A stretch of 64,000 nt of DNA from Trueperaceae bacterium (GTDB lineage: Bacteria; Deinococcota; Deinococci; Deinococcales; Trueperaceae), in NCBI GenBank assembly GCA_023954415.1, contig JAMLIB010000006.1, positions 180,470 to 244,469 on the forward strand. The letters run 5' to 3'. The position numbers were made by a program, and so were the translations under genes. The number at the start of each line of letters is the position of its first letter. The stretch's first letter is position 1. Positions 32,512 to 41,044 of the stretch are shown piece by piece. The notes under the pieces are model-generated. The model worked only from the letters and a program-made list of their open reading frames with translations, was not told the origin of the DNA and ran no database searches.

Positions 32512-33444
32512 TCAGCGCCCGCCCGGCAGCACGGCCTTGGGCACGAGGCAGACCACGGTGTAGGCCGGGTCGAACATGTTGCCGACCTTGTACTCCGCGG
32601 CCTGACCGATGATCACGGAGGCCGCTTCGAACGACAGGCCGTACCCGTTCATGAGCCAGCGCGTCATCTCCGTGGTGGCGTTCTGCGCCGCCTGGTCGAG
32701 CGGGCGGGCGTTGCCGAGGGTGAACAGGTCGTGCTCGTCCTCCCCGCGTGGCCACCTGACCTGATCTCGGCCGTCGTACTTTATGAGACCGACCTCGAAG
32801 GCCACGTCGAACGAGGTCTCGACGCCGGTGCCGGCCATCTCCCCCGCCCCTTGCACTGCGTGTCCGTCGCCTAGGAAGAAGAGGCCGCCGGGAGCGAACA
32901 CGGGGAAGCGCATGGTCACGCCGGCACCGATGCCGCGGTAGTCCATGTTGCCGCCGTGCTCGGCGGACGTGGCGGTCGAGATCGCCTGATGACCCTGCGG
33001 CGCCACGCCGAGGCAGCCGAGCATGGGCGCCAACGGCAGGCTGTAGCCCTCGATCCCGGCCACGCCCCCGTCCAGGACGACGCGCCCGTGCTCGCGGTCG
33101 ATGCGCCACGTCACCCGCGCCGCACCTTCCTCGTCTCGGAACTCGGCGACGAACTCGGGATCGAGCGTGTTTGGCGCGAGCCTCGTGCTAGCCCAACCGG
33201 TGCGGCGGTTAGGTTCGAGCTTAGAGACGCGCACGGTGATGGCGTCGCCGGGCTCGGCGCCGACAACCGCGAAGGGGCCGGTCATGGGGTTGCCCCTCGG
33301 GGTGATCTGCTCGTCGGTCGCGTCCCGGCCCGCGGCGTCGACGGTGGTCGTCTCGACCGTGTCGCCCGGCGCCACGCTCAGCGCGACGGAGTGCTCCGCG
33401 AAGGTGTTGTGGTAGACGGTCGGCTTGAAGACGTGGTGAGCCAT
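32512..33444 (-). CDS. Acetamidase/formamidase family amidohydrolase
   Basis: The 310-residue protein shows the FmdA/AmdA pattern: PGDTVETTTVDAAGRDAT, NPMTGPFAVVGAEPGDAITV, HGGNMDYRGIGAGVTMRFPV, and FFLGDGHAVQGAGEMAGTGV. These enzymes release ammonia from short-chain amides. No signal peptide is present, so it is cytoplasmic. It sits upstream of a VOC gene on the same strand. It may serve nitrogen scavenging. Confidence 0.87.
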   Translation of the reverse strand: MAHHVFKPTVYHNTFAEHSVALSVAPGDTVETTTVDAAGRDATDEQITPRGNPMTGPFAVVGAEPGDAITVRVSKLEPNRRTGWASTRLAPNTLDPEFVAEFRDEEGAARVTWRIDREHGRVVLDGGVAGIEGYSLPLAPMLGCLGVAPQGHQAISTATSAEHGGNMDYRGIGAGVTMRFPVFAPGGLFFLGDGHAVQGAGEMAGTGVETSFDVAFEVGLIKYDGRDQVRWPRGEDEHDLFTLGNARPLDQAAQNATTEMTRWLMNGYGLSFEAASVIIGQAAEYKVGNMFDPAYTVVCLVPKAVLPGGR

Positions 33445-33524
33445 AGGCGAATCATGCCACCAACCGACCGGTTATCGTTCCACGTGCGCTCCCCAGCTAG
33501 CGGGCCGCTCGTGAGGACGACCAG

Positions 33525-34838
33525 ATGAAGACGCAGTACTACACGGCCACCAGCCTCGACGGTTTCATCGCCACGGAGGACGGCTCCCTCGACTGGCTGA
33601 CGAGCCTCGGCAGCCCGGGCGAGACGAGCTATCCCGAGTTCATCGCCGGGGTGGGGGCCTTGGCGATGGGCTCGGCGACCTACGAGTGGCTCCTCGCTCA
33701 CTCGGCGGAGATGATCGCCGAGCTGGGGTCCGCGTGGCCATACACGCAGCCCGCCTGGGTGTTCACGCGGCGCGTCCTACCAACGCTCGCAGGCGCGGAC
33801 ATCCGCTTCGTGCAAGGCGACGTGCGCCAAGCGCACGCCCAGTTGCGGGCGGCAGCGGGCTCCAAGAACGTCTGGGTAGTGGGTGGCGGCGACCTCGCCG
33901 GCCAGTTCCACGACGCCGGTCTGCTCGACGAGGTCATCGTCCAGGTCGCTCCCGTGACCCTGGCGCGAGGCAAGCCGCTCTTCCCGCGGCGCCTGGCAGG
34001 GCCGGCCATGCGCCTCACGGAGGTGAGGCGGCTCGGCGCCGGGCTGGTCGAGTTGCGGTACGACCTGCGCGGTGGGGCCGGCGCCACTCGGCCCGTCTGG
34101 GAACGCGCAGCGCAGGCCGAGCCCTTCGCCGGCAAGTCGTCCGTGGAGGACATCCGCCGGCGCTTCGACGCGGATGTCGAGCGCTTCTCCAACCTGGAGA
34201 CGGGCCAGACCGCCACGGTCGACGCGGCGTTGGCGCTCGGGCTGGTGGCCGAGGCCGCCGCGCGCGTGACGCCCGGCGCCAGGCGCTTGCTGGACGTCGG
34301 TTGCGGCGCCGGTAACTTCACGTTGCGGACGCTGCAGGGGCTACCCGGCCTCGACGTCACCCTCATCGACCTGAGCGAGCCCATGCTCGCCAGGGCCAGG
34401 GAGCGTCTCAGCGCGAGCTCGGCGAGCGCGGTGCGGACCGTCCAGGGCGACGTCCGCAGCGTCGACCTGACGGCCGGGAGCTTCGACGTCATCATCGCTG
34501 CCGCCGTCCTCCACCACCTCCGCGACGACGCCGACTGGGAGGCCGTGATCGGCAAGCTCGCAGACAGCCTCGCTCCCGGCGGGGCCATCTGGGTGTTCGA
34601 CATGGTGGAGGCCGACCTGCCCGCCGTGCAGGAGCTGACGTGGCGACGCTACGGCGAGTACCTCGCTAGCCTGCGCGGGGCGGAGTACCGCGACGACGTG
34701 TTCGCCTACATCGCCCGCGAGGACTCCCCGCGCTCGCTCACGTACCAGCTCGACCTGCTCCGCCGCTACGGGCTCGCCGTCGAGGTGTTGCACGTCAACA
34801 CGGGCTTCGCGGCCTTCGGCGGGGTCAAGCGCGCCTAA
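33525..34838 (+). CDS. DHFR/RibD-like domain fused to a SAM methyltransferase
   Basis: Residues 1-185 of this 437-residue protein form a RibD-C/DHFR-like domain (KTQYYTATSLDGFIATEDGS, MGSATYEWLLAHS, VWVVGGGDLAGQFHDAGLLD). A short Gly/Ala linker leads to a class I methyltransferase (about 200-435) with RLLDVGCGAGNFTLRTLQGL, DVTLIDLSEPMLARARERL and FDVIIAAAVLHHLRDDADWE. Both halves seem complete. It is the second methyltransferase fusion within 4 kb. The reaction is unknown; linked reduction and methylation of one substrate is a guess. Confidence 0.82.
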   Translation: MKTQYYTATSLDGFIATEDGSLDWLTSLGSPGETSYPEFIAGVGALAMGSATYEWLLAHSAEMIAELGSAWPYTQPAWVFTRRVLPTLAGADIRFVQGDVRQAHAQLRAAAGSKNVWVVGGGDLAGQFHDAGLLDEVIVQVAPVTLARGKPLFPRRLAGPAMRLTEVRRLGAGLVELRYDLRGGAGATRPVWERAAQAEPFAGKSSVEDIRRRFDADVERFSNLETGQTATVDAALALGLVAEAAARVTPGARRLLDVGCGAGNFTLRTLQGLPGLDVTLIDLSEPMLARARERLSASSASAVRTVQGDVRSVDLTAGSFDVIIAAAVLHHLRDDADWEAVIGKLADSLAPGGAIWVFDMVEADLPAVQELTWRRYGEYLASLRGAEYRDDVFAYIAREDSPRSLTYQLDLLRRYGLAVEVLHVNTGFAAFGGVKRA

Positions 34839-34925
34839 CCCCAACTCACCCACCGGGTAAGGTAGGCGGGAAGGCGGCCCGGAAGCTCCGGGCGCCATCT
34901 CGAGCACGGAAAGGACGGCCGCACC

Positions 34926-35354
34926 ATGAACCGCTCGCGCACCCTCATCCTCACCGGCGTTCTGCTCGTCATGACGCTCGCCGCCTGCATCCCGGCCGTG
35001 CCGTTCCTGCGGAACGTCGATGGCCAGACGTGGTCGGCGCGCTTCCAGGTCGACGTGCAAGTGGCCGGCACCACCATCCGCCTACCGGTCGACCTCGCGC
35101 TGACCTTCAGCCAGCGCCTACAGGACGTGACCGCCAAGGCCACCTTGCAGTACGACACGGGCATCTTCCGCCTGCAGACGGGCGGCCTCGTCGACCTCAC
35201 GGGCAGGATCGGCCTCGACGACCACCTCGAGCTCCGCAGCGGCTCCAACGTCCTGGCGTTCGACGGCAGTTTCGCCGGCGAGCGGCTGGTCGGCACCGTC
35301 TCGATTGCGGGCGTGGTTCCGGTCGGCAACGTCACGTTCACAAGGACGCGCTGA
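34926..35354 (+). CDS. Small putative lipoprotein of unknown function
   Basis: The 142-residue protein has a signal peptide with lipobox LAAC (TLILTGVLLVMTLAAC, Cys about 21). The mature part is beta-rich with alternating polar and hydrophobic residues (VDLALTFSQRLQDVTAKATL) and no recognised domain. It follows GGAAAGGACG. Probably a membrane-anchored surface protein. Confidence 0.7.
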   Translation: MNRSRTLILTGVLLVMTLAACIPAVPFLRNVDGQTWSARFQVDVQVAGTTIRLPVDLALTFSQRLQDVTAKATLQYDTGIFRLQTGGLVDLTGRIGLDDHLELRSGSNVLAFDGSFAGERLVGTVSIAGVVPVGNVTFTRTR

Positions 35355-35431
35355 CGCGACCCGCCAAGGCCGGGGCGCCGCCGAGACCCAGGTCATAGCC
35401 CCGACGTCGCGCTGCTGGCGAGACTTCGGTC

Positions 35432-35644
35432 ATGAGCACACTCACCGCCAAGACCATCGGTCCGTCGACGACCGTGAACGACGTACTCGACGCCCTGCCC
35501 GAAGCCTCGGGCCTCCTCAACGACCTGGGGCTCGACACGTGTTGCGGGGGTGGCCTCAGCCTGCAGGAAGCGTGCGGCGACGCCGGCCTGGACTTGGCGT
35601 CTGTGCTCGGGCAGCTCGCGGACCTGGGCGCTCGGGCTGCGTGA
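35432..35644 (+). CDS. DUF542 / ScdA N-terminal-like protein
   Basis: The 70-residue protein consists of the domain found at the N terminus of the di-iron repair protein ScdA/YtfE/RIC: TVNDVLDALPEASGLLNDLG followed by the diagnostic DTCCGGG and LSLQEACGDAGLDLASVLGQ. It lacks the haemerythrin domain. In other bacteria such stand-alone domains occur with nitric-oxide and nitrosative-stress genes. The stop overlaps the GTG start of the cupin gene (GTGA). Confidence 0.85.
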   Translation: MSTLTAKTIGPSTTVNDVLDALPEASGLLNDLGLDTCCGGGLSLQEACGDAGLDLASVLGQLADLGARAA

Positions 35645-35955
35645 GCTTGCCTGAAGCGTTCGACCTGCCGTCGCTCGCGCAGTACGGGCCGCAACGCGGG
35701 GCGCGCGTCGTGGCCGACTCGCCCGAGGCGCGCATCGTGCTGTTCTCGCTGCAGGACGGCCAGCAGGTGCGCGGTCGGGGCGAGCCCCGTGTCAGCCTCG
35801 TCGCCATCGAGGGGGAGGGCGAGTTGTGGGCTGGCGACGTGCACGTAACCGCCCGCGCCGGAACGCTGCTCGCCTGCCTCGCCGGCGAGGAGCACGGCGC
35901 CCGCGCCGGTTCGGGCCGGTTCCTCGTCCTCGGCGTCATCACCCCGCGGCCGTGA
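35641..35955 (+). CDS. Small cupin-domain protein
   Basis: This 104-residue single-domain cupin has VRGRGEPRVSLVAIEGEGEL, then WAGDVHVTARAGTLLACLAG and EEHGARAGSGRFLVLGVI. It starts at a GTG overlapping the stop of the DUF542 gene. The metal-binding pattern is incomplete, so a sensor or binding role is as likely as catalysis. It is part of the three-gene operon with the DUF542 and histidine-rich membrane proteins. Confidence 0.7.
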   Translation: MSLPEAFDLPSLAQYGPQRGARVVADSPEARIVLFSLQDGQQVRGRGEPRVSLVAIEGEGELWAGDVHVTARAGTLLACLAGEEHGARAGSGRFLVLGVITPRP

Positions 35956-35956
35956 G

Positions 35957-36340
35957 GTGATAGCCGCCAGCAAGATCGCCCTGGCCGTGTCGCTCGTCTC
36001 GTTCGTGGTGGCCAACACGCTCGGTCTGGCGGTCGGCACAGGGCTGCTGCCTTACCACTGGCGGCCGGCGCACGCGCACCTGAACCTGCTCGGCTTCGTG
36101 ACGTCGATGATCTACGGCGTCGCCTACCACGCGGTCCCGCGCTTCCGGGGTGTGCCGTTCCGGCGCCCACGCCTGGCGCTCGGCCAGGTCGTGGCGGCCA
36201 CGGCGGGCATGCTCGGCATGGTCATCGGGTTCGGGTTCTTGCTCGGCACGGCTTGGTTCGTCGTCTTCGGCGGCCTGGCGTGGCTGGCGAGCCTCGCGTT
36301 CGCCGCCATGCTCGCCGAGGTGCTGTTCAGGAGGCGGTAG
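35957..36340 (+). CDS. Small membrane protein with haem-copper-oxidase-like histidines
   Basis: The 127-residue protein starts at a GTG two bases after the cupin stop. It has four predicted membrane segments. HWRPAHAHLNLLGFVTSMIY and GVAYHAVPRFRG place His residues as in cbb3 oxidase/NO-reductase subunit I or NnrS-like proteins. With the DUF542 domain upstream, a role in nitric-oxide or haem-related metabolism is plausible but inferred. Confidence 0.65.
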   Translation: MIAASKIALAVSLVSFVVANTLGLAVGTGLLPYHWRPAHAHLNLLGFVTSMIYGVAYHAVPRFRGVPFRRPRLALGQVVAATAGMLGMVIGFGFLLGTAWFVVFGGLAWLASLAFAAMLAEVLFRRR

Positions 36341-36346
36341 GCCTGG

Positions 36347-37654
36347 CTAGGTCTCCCTGACGGTCCTCGCGTCCGGCAGGAAGACCACGAGCAGCCCGAC
36401 TACGGGCAGCCAACCGCAGAGCTGATACACGAACGCGATGCCGTGGGTGTCCGCCAGGCCCCCGAGGAACGCCGCCGCGACACCCGCCACGCCGAAGGAG
36501 AGGCCGTACAGCAGTCCGGCGACCATGCCGACACCGCGCGGCAGGAGCTCTTGGGCGTAGACGACGATGGCCGGGAACGCCGAGGCCATGATGATGCCGA
36601 TGAGCGCCGTCAGGATGAGCGTCCAGGTCAGGTTCACCCACGGCAACAGGAGGGTGAAGGGCAGGGCGCCGAGGACGCTCCCCCACAAGACGAGCTTGCG
36701 CCCGAAGCGGTCGCCGAGCGGGCCGCCGATGATCGTCCCGATGACGACGGCGACCATGTAGACGAACAGGAGGAGCTGCGAGTCGCGGATCGAGACGCCG
36801 AACCGCTCGATAAGGAAGAACGTGTAGTAGCTGCTGAGGCTGGAGCCGTACACGGCCTTCGAGAACGTCAGCCCGATGAGGATCAGGACGGCCGCGACGA
36901 TACGCTTCTGGCTCGCCACGGCCGTGGCTCTCCTGCCTTGGCCGTACAGGAACCCGACGTGGCTCGCGTACCACTTCCCGACCCTGAAGAGCACGACCAT
37001 CGCCAGCACGGCGACGACCGAGAACCAGGCGATGCTGCCCTGGCCGAAAGGCAGGACGATGAAGGCGGCGAGGAGCGGGCCGAGCGCCGAGCCGAAGTTG
37101 CCACCGACCTGGAACAGCGACTGGGCCAGACCGGGACGGCCGCCGGCGGCCATCCTGGCGACCCTCGACGCCTCAGGGTGGAACACGGAGGAGCCGAGCC
37201 CGACGAGCGCCGCCGCGAGGACGAGGAGCGGGAAGCTGGTCGCCTTCGCCAGCAGCAACAAGCCGGCCAAGGTCGACGCCATGCCGACTGCCATCGAGTA
37301 GGGCAGCGGCCGCCTGTCGGCGACTATGCCCACCACCGGTTGGAGCAGCGAGGCCGTGAACTGGAACGTCAACGTCAGCAGGCCGACCTGCGCGAACGTG
37401 AGCGCGTGGTCGTCCTTCAACATGGGGTAGATGGCGGGCAACAACGCCTGCATCAAGTCGTTTAGGAAGTGCGAGAAGCTGATCGCGGCGATTACGGTGA
37501 ACACCGTGCCCGTCGTGGCCGCGGCCGCGGCGCGCGCCCCGACGTCACCCTTGCGCGCGGCGTCAGCTGCGAGCGTGGCGCCGGCCTCCAGGCCGGCAGT
37601 TCCCAGGGCGGCGTCTTCCAATGTGGCGTCTTCCAGTGTGGCGTCGCTCGACAA
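36347..37654 (-). CDS. Major facilitator superfamily transporter (Fsr-like)
   Basis: About 400 residues carry twelve hydrophobic segments with MFS signatures: FSHFLNDLMQALLPAIYPML, GIVADRRPLPYSM, GLGSSVFHPEASRVARMAAG and GGPLGDRFGRKLVLWGSV. The pattern FxHxxND and SSxFHPE is typical of the fosmidomycin-resistance (Fsr) type. The start is uncertain: the frame stays open to 37909 with no ATG; I chose the TTG at 37654, after GGAGC, which leaves a leader with a tandem ATLED repeat. The substrate is unknown. Confidence 0.8.
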   Translation of the reverse strand: MSSDATLEDATLEDAALGTAGLEAGATLAADAARKGDVGARAAAAATTGTVFTVIAAISFSHFLNDLMQALLPAIYPMLKDDHALTFAQVGLLTLTFQFTASLLQPVVGIVADRRPLPYSMAVGMASTLAGLLLLAKATSFPLLVLAAALVGLGSSVFHPEASRVARMAAGGRPGLAQSLFQVGGNFGSALGPLLAAFIVLPFGQGSIAWFSVVAVLAMVVLFRVGKWYASHVGFLYGQGRRATAVASQKRIVAAVLILIGLTFSKAVYGSSLSSYYTFFLIERFGVSIRDSQLLLFVYMVAVVIGTIIGGPLGDRFGRKLVLWGSVLGALPFTLLLPWVNLTWTLILTALIGIIMASAFPAIVVYAQELLPRGVGMVAGLLYGLSFGVAGVAAAFLGGLADTHGIAFVYQLCGWLPVVGLLVVFLPDARTVRET

Positions 37655-37922
37655 CTCGCTCAGCTCCGAACCGGGCGGCGCGCCTCGGCACGCCCACCTG
37701 ACCTTCGAGAATGTACCTCTTCCCGCCGCGCCGCGGCCCTGAAACGCGAGCTTTGGGGTGAGCGGCGCGCCACACCGACCGCCTGGTGACCAACGCCTCC
37801 GGCAGGCTCTGCGTGAGCAGGCGGCACCGCCGCCGCGGGTGACCCCGGAGGGCGGGAACGCTCCTGGGCTCGCCGGCCCCACGCGCGAGCCCCGCACCGC
37901 CCAAACCAACTAGACTGCGGCC

Positions 37923-38207
37923 ATGTTCGGCTTGATAGGCAAGATCAGGGCCCGCGCGGGCCTCGCGGAAGAGCTGGCCGAAGTCCTCACGAGCGGCACG
38001 GGAGCGATACCCGGATGCGTCGAGTACCTCGTCGCGCGCGACGTAGCCGACCCTGATGTCCTCTGGGTCACCGAGGTCTGGGAGGATAGGGAGAGCCACG
38101 CCGCTTCCCTGCGACTCCCCTCCGTGCAAGCCGCGATCGCGCGGGGGCGGCCGCTCATAGCCGGCTTCGAGCTGCACGTGGAGACGGCGCCGTACGCTCG
38201 GGCGTGA
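37923..38207 (+). CDS. Antibiotic biosynthesis monooxygenase (ABM/YgiN-like) domain protein
   Basis: The 94-residue single ABM domain reads FGLIGKIRARAGLAEELAEV, then VWEDRESHAASLRLPSVQAA. Such proteins are small cofactor-independent quinol or haem monooxygenases, usually dimeric. A TAGACT box six bases before the ATG (37911-37916) fits leaderless transcription. The 37655-37922 stretch before it has no other recognised gene. Confidence 0.8.
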   Translation: MFGLIGKIRARAGLAEELAEVLTSGTGAIPGCVEYLVARDVADPDVLWVTEVWEDRESHAASLRLPSVQAAIARGRPLIAGFELHVETAPYARA

Positions 38208-38250
38208 TGGCCGTGAACGCCGTTCGCTGCTCGCCCACGAGCGCCGAGGC

Positions 38251-39009
38251 TCACCGCGCCGTCCACCCCAGGTCGATGCTCTGCACGCTCCCGGTGACGC
38301 CCCAGGCCGCCTCAGACGCGAGGTAGCCGACGAGCGCCGCCACGTCGGACGGCTCGAGCATGCGCTTTACGGCGGTGTTCTCGAGGAAGACCTTGGCCTC
38401 GACCTCCTCCGGCGCTATCCCGCGCGTGCGCGCCTGGTCGGCGATCTGGCCCGCGACGAGCGGTGTGCGCACGTACGCGGGGGCGACGACGTTGGCGGTG
38501 ATGCCGTACTGGCCGCCTTCCAGGGCGGCCACGCGCGCCAGGCCGACCAGGCCGTGCTTGGCCGTGACGTACGCCCCCTTGAACGGGCTCGCTGCGAGGC
38601 TGTGCGCGCTGCCCATGTAGACGAGCCGGCCGTTGCCGGACCGCTTCAGGGCCTCCCAGGCGTACTTGGTGAGCAGGAACGGGCCCGTGAGCATGAGGGC
38701 GAGCATGTCGTCCCACGTGTCCTCCGGGAAGGCGCTCAACGCCTCGATGTGTTGGTAGCCGGCGTTGACCACGAGCACATCGAGCCCTCCGGCCAGCGCC
38801 ACGGTCTCGGCGACGGCCGCCGCGCAGCCGGCGCGGGTGGCCAGGTCGGCGACGACCGCTCCGCAACCGAGGCGCCCAGCGAGCTCCTCCGCGGCCGCGG
38901 CGTTGCGGTCGGCGATGACGACGCTGAGACCGTCGGCCAGCAGCCGCTCGGCGCAGGCCGCCCCGATGCCGCTCGCCCCACCCGTGACGAGCGCTACGCG
39001 CGTAATCAT
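38251..39009 (-). CDS. Short-chain dehydrogenase, 3-hydroxybutyrate dehydrogenase-like
   Basis: The 252-residue SDR has the NAD site [10 protein letters not shown] (about 9-18), NAGYQHI, the catalytic Ser in [14 protein letters not shown] and YVTAKHG. The NAGYQHI motif and the C-terminal [17 protein letters not shown] match 3-hydroxybutyrate dehydrogenases, which interconvert acetoacetate and 3-hydroxybutyrate. It stands alone, divergent from the AlkD-like gene. Confidence 0.82.
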   Translation of the reverse strand: MITRVALVTGGASGIGAACAERLLADGLSVVIADRNAAAAEELAGRLGCGAVVADLATRAGCAAAVAETVALAGGLDVLVVNAGYQHIEALSAFPEDTWDDMLALMLTGPFLLTKYAWEALKRSGNGRLVYMGSAHSLAASPFKGAYVTAKHGLVGLARVAALEGGQYGITANVVAPAYVRTPLVAGQIADQARTRGIAPEEVEAKVFLENTAVKRMLEPSDVAALVGYLASEAAWGVTGSVQSIDLGWTAR

Positions 39010-39027
39010 GCGGCGAAGGATACTACT

Positions 39028-39693
39028 ATGCTGACCGTGACCGGTACGCGAACCACGACCAGGACCCTAGGCCCGGCCGACAGGCAGGCGCTCGACTCGC
39101 CCGCTACCCTCATGGGCAAGCTGCGCGAGATCGGCAAACGCCTCGGCACCGACCATGAACTGGCGACCAGCCTATGGCGGGAGGCGAGCTCCAACTCCAA
39201 GCTGGTGGGCGTGCTGGTCATGGACCGCCAGCAGCTGACGCCCGACTACCTGGAGGGCCTGCTGGCCGACCTCGAGGCGCTGGACCGGGCCGAGCAGGGC
39301 AAGGTAGGCGAATGGCTGCTCGCCAACGCGCTCATGGGGGCCAAGAAGCTGCATCCGACCATGGACGCTTGGCTCGAGAGCCCGTCGCTGATGCGGCGAC
39401 GGCTCTTCTGGTCGTTCAAGGCCCGGCTCATGCGCCAGCAGAAGAGCTCGACGGCCGAGGCCGAACGACTCTTGCAGCTCATCGAGCGGGACTTGGGCAC
39501 CGCGGACCCAGACCTGCAATGGGTCATGAACTACTGCGCGGCCATGATCGGCATCTACGATCCAGAACGCAGGCAGCGCTGCCTCGACCTTGGCGAGCGC
39601 CTAGGGCTCTACCTCGACTACCCCGTCCCGAAGGGCTGCACCTCCCCTTACCTGCCCGAGTGGATCGGTTCGCAAGTGGCGAAGGCGTCCTGA
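39028..39693 (+). CDS. AlkD-like DNA alkylation repair protein
   Basis: The 221-residue all-helical protein shows the DNA alkylation repair (HEAT-like) pattern: [40 protein letters not shown], and [20 protein letters not shown]. AlkD glycosylases remove alkylated purines. The family match is moderate and the first 30 residues are extra. It ends 13 bases before the Gfo/Idh gene. Confidence 0.7.
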   Translation: MLTVTGTRTTTRTLGPADRQALDSPATLMGKLREIGKRLGTDHELATSLWREASSNSKLVGVLVMDRQQLTPDYLEGLLADLEALDRAEQGKVGEWLLANALMGAKKLHPTMDAWLESPSLMRRRLFWSFKARLMRQQKSSTAEAERLLQLIERDLGTADPDLQWVMNYCAAMIGIYDPERRQRCLDLGERLGLYLDYPVPKGCTSPYLPEWIGSQVAKAS

Positions 39694-39706
39694 GCGTGCC
39701 CGTCTC

Positions 39707-40753
39707 GTGACGGACGAGAGAGCGAACAGGGTGCGCTGGGGCTTCATCGGCGCGGGCGACGTCACGGAGGTCAAGTCCGGACCGGCCTTCCGGCGCGTGC
39801 CCGGTAGCTCGGTGTCCGTGATCATGCGCCGCGATGCCGGGAAGGCCCGCGACTACGCCGCGCGGCACGGCGTGCCGCGCTGGACCACTGACGCGCGCGC
39901 GGTCGTGGAGGCGGACGACGTCGACGCCGTCTACGTGGCGACGCCGCCGTCCAGTCACGCCGAGTACGTGATGCTGGCGGCCGCGGCCGGCAAGCCCGTT
40001 TACGTCGAGAAGCCCATGGCCCGGACGGCGGCGGAGGGCGAGGCGATGGTGGCGGCCTGCCGAGCGGCCGGCGTCCCGCTCTACGTCGCTTACTACCGCA
40101 GGGCGTTGCCGCGGTTCGAGCGCGTCCGGGACCTGATCCAGGGCGGCGGCCTCGGAACGCCGACGTTGGTGCGCCTGACTCTGACCAGGGCGGCCCCGGC
40201 CGGGGAGGCTCGGTCGGCCTGGCGTTGGGACCGCGACGTGGCGGGGGCAGGGCTGCTCCTCGACCTCGGCAGCCACGCCCTCGACCTGCTCGACCATTGG
40301 CTCGGCCCCATCTCGGATGCCCACGGGTTCCTGGCCACGCGCCAGCCGTGGGCAAGGGTGCCCGACCAGGTCGTCGGCGCCCTCCGCTTCGCGAGCGGGG
40401 TGCTCGGCGCAGCGGCGTGGGACTTCGCCGGCTCCGAGCAGCGCGACGAGCTGACCGTGACGCTGACGGGAGGCGAGATCCGCGTCCCCGTGTTCGACGA
40501 GGGGCCCGTGCGCGTAAGGCGTGGTGATGGCACCGAGGCGGAGCACGTCATCCCCCACCCGACGCACGTCCAGGAACCCCTCATCACGCGTGTGGTGGCC
40601 GACCTGCTCGGCCGCGGGACTGGCGGGGACGGCTGCCCGAGCACGGGCGAGAGCGCCCTCAGGACCCAGCGGGTCATGGACGCGCTGCTGGGTGAAGGAC
40701 GGCTGCTGGGTGAAGACCCGCTAGACCCGTTGGTCGGCGAAGGCGCGCTGTGA
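39707..40753 (+). CDS. Gfo/Idh/MocA-family oxidoreductase
   Basis: The 348-residue protein has an N-terminal Rossmann domain (VRWGFIGAGDVTEVKSGPAF), the EKP motif in GKPVYVEKPMARTAAEGEAM, and the second-domain DLGSHALDLLDHWLGPISD with the catalytic His. It should oxidise or reduce a sugar or cyclitol with NAD(P). It starts at a GTG, and the end carries a short tandem LLGE repeat. The stop overlaps the DUF1905 gene start (GTGA). Confidence 0.85.
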   Translation: MTDERANRVRWGFIGAGDVTEVKSGPAFRRVPGSSVSVIMRRDAGKARDYAARHGVPRWTTDARAVVEADDVDAVYVATPPSSHAEYVMLAAAAGKPVYVEKPMARTAAEGEAMVAACRAAGVPLYVAYYRRALPRFERVRDLIQGGGLGTPTLVRLTLTRAAPAGEARSAWRWDRDVAGAGLLLDLGSHALDLLDHWLGPISDAHGFLATRQPWARVPDQVVGALRFASGVLGAAAWDFAGSEQRDELTVTLTGGEIRVPVFDEGPVRVRRGDGTEAEHVIPHPTHVQEPLITRVVADLLGRGTGGDGCPSTGESALRTQRVMDALLGEGRLLGEDPLDPLVGEGAL

Positions 40754-41034
40754 CGTTCGAGTTCATGGGCGAGGTCTGGTACTGGCGCGGACCGGCGCCC
40801 TTCCACTTCGTCACGGTTCCCGAGGAGCACTGCGCGACCATCAAGGCCATGGCGGCCTACGTCACGTACGGGTGGGGCATGATCCCGGCCACGGTGCGCG
40901 TCGGCCGGACGGAGTGGCGCACGGCCTTGTGGCCGAAGGAGGGGCGCTACGTCGTGCCGCTCAAGGCCAAGGTCAGGAGCGCGGAAGGCGTTCAGGAAGG
41001 CGACACCATCGCCGTGGCGCTGGAGGTCGGGTAG
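40750..41034 (+). CDS. DUF1905 protein
   Basis: The 94-residue protein reads FEFMGEVWYWRGPAPFHFVT, then YGWGMIPATVRVGRTEWRTA and YVVPLKAKVRSAEGVQEGD, the full DUF1905 barrel-like domain. Function is unknown. It is translationally coupled to the Gfo/Idh gene and convergent with lysK. Confidence 0.85.
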   Translation: MTFEFMGEVWYWRGPAPFHFVTVPEEHCATIKAMAAYVTYGWGMIPATVRVGRTEWRTALWPKEGRYVVPLKAKVRSAEGVQEGDTIAVALEVG

Positions 41035-41044
41035 GCAGGGCCCC

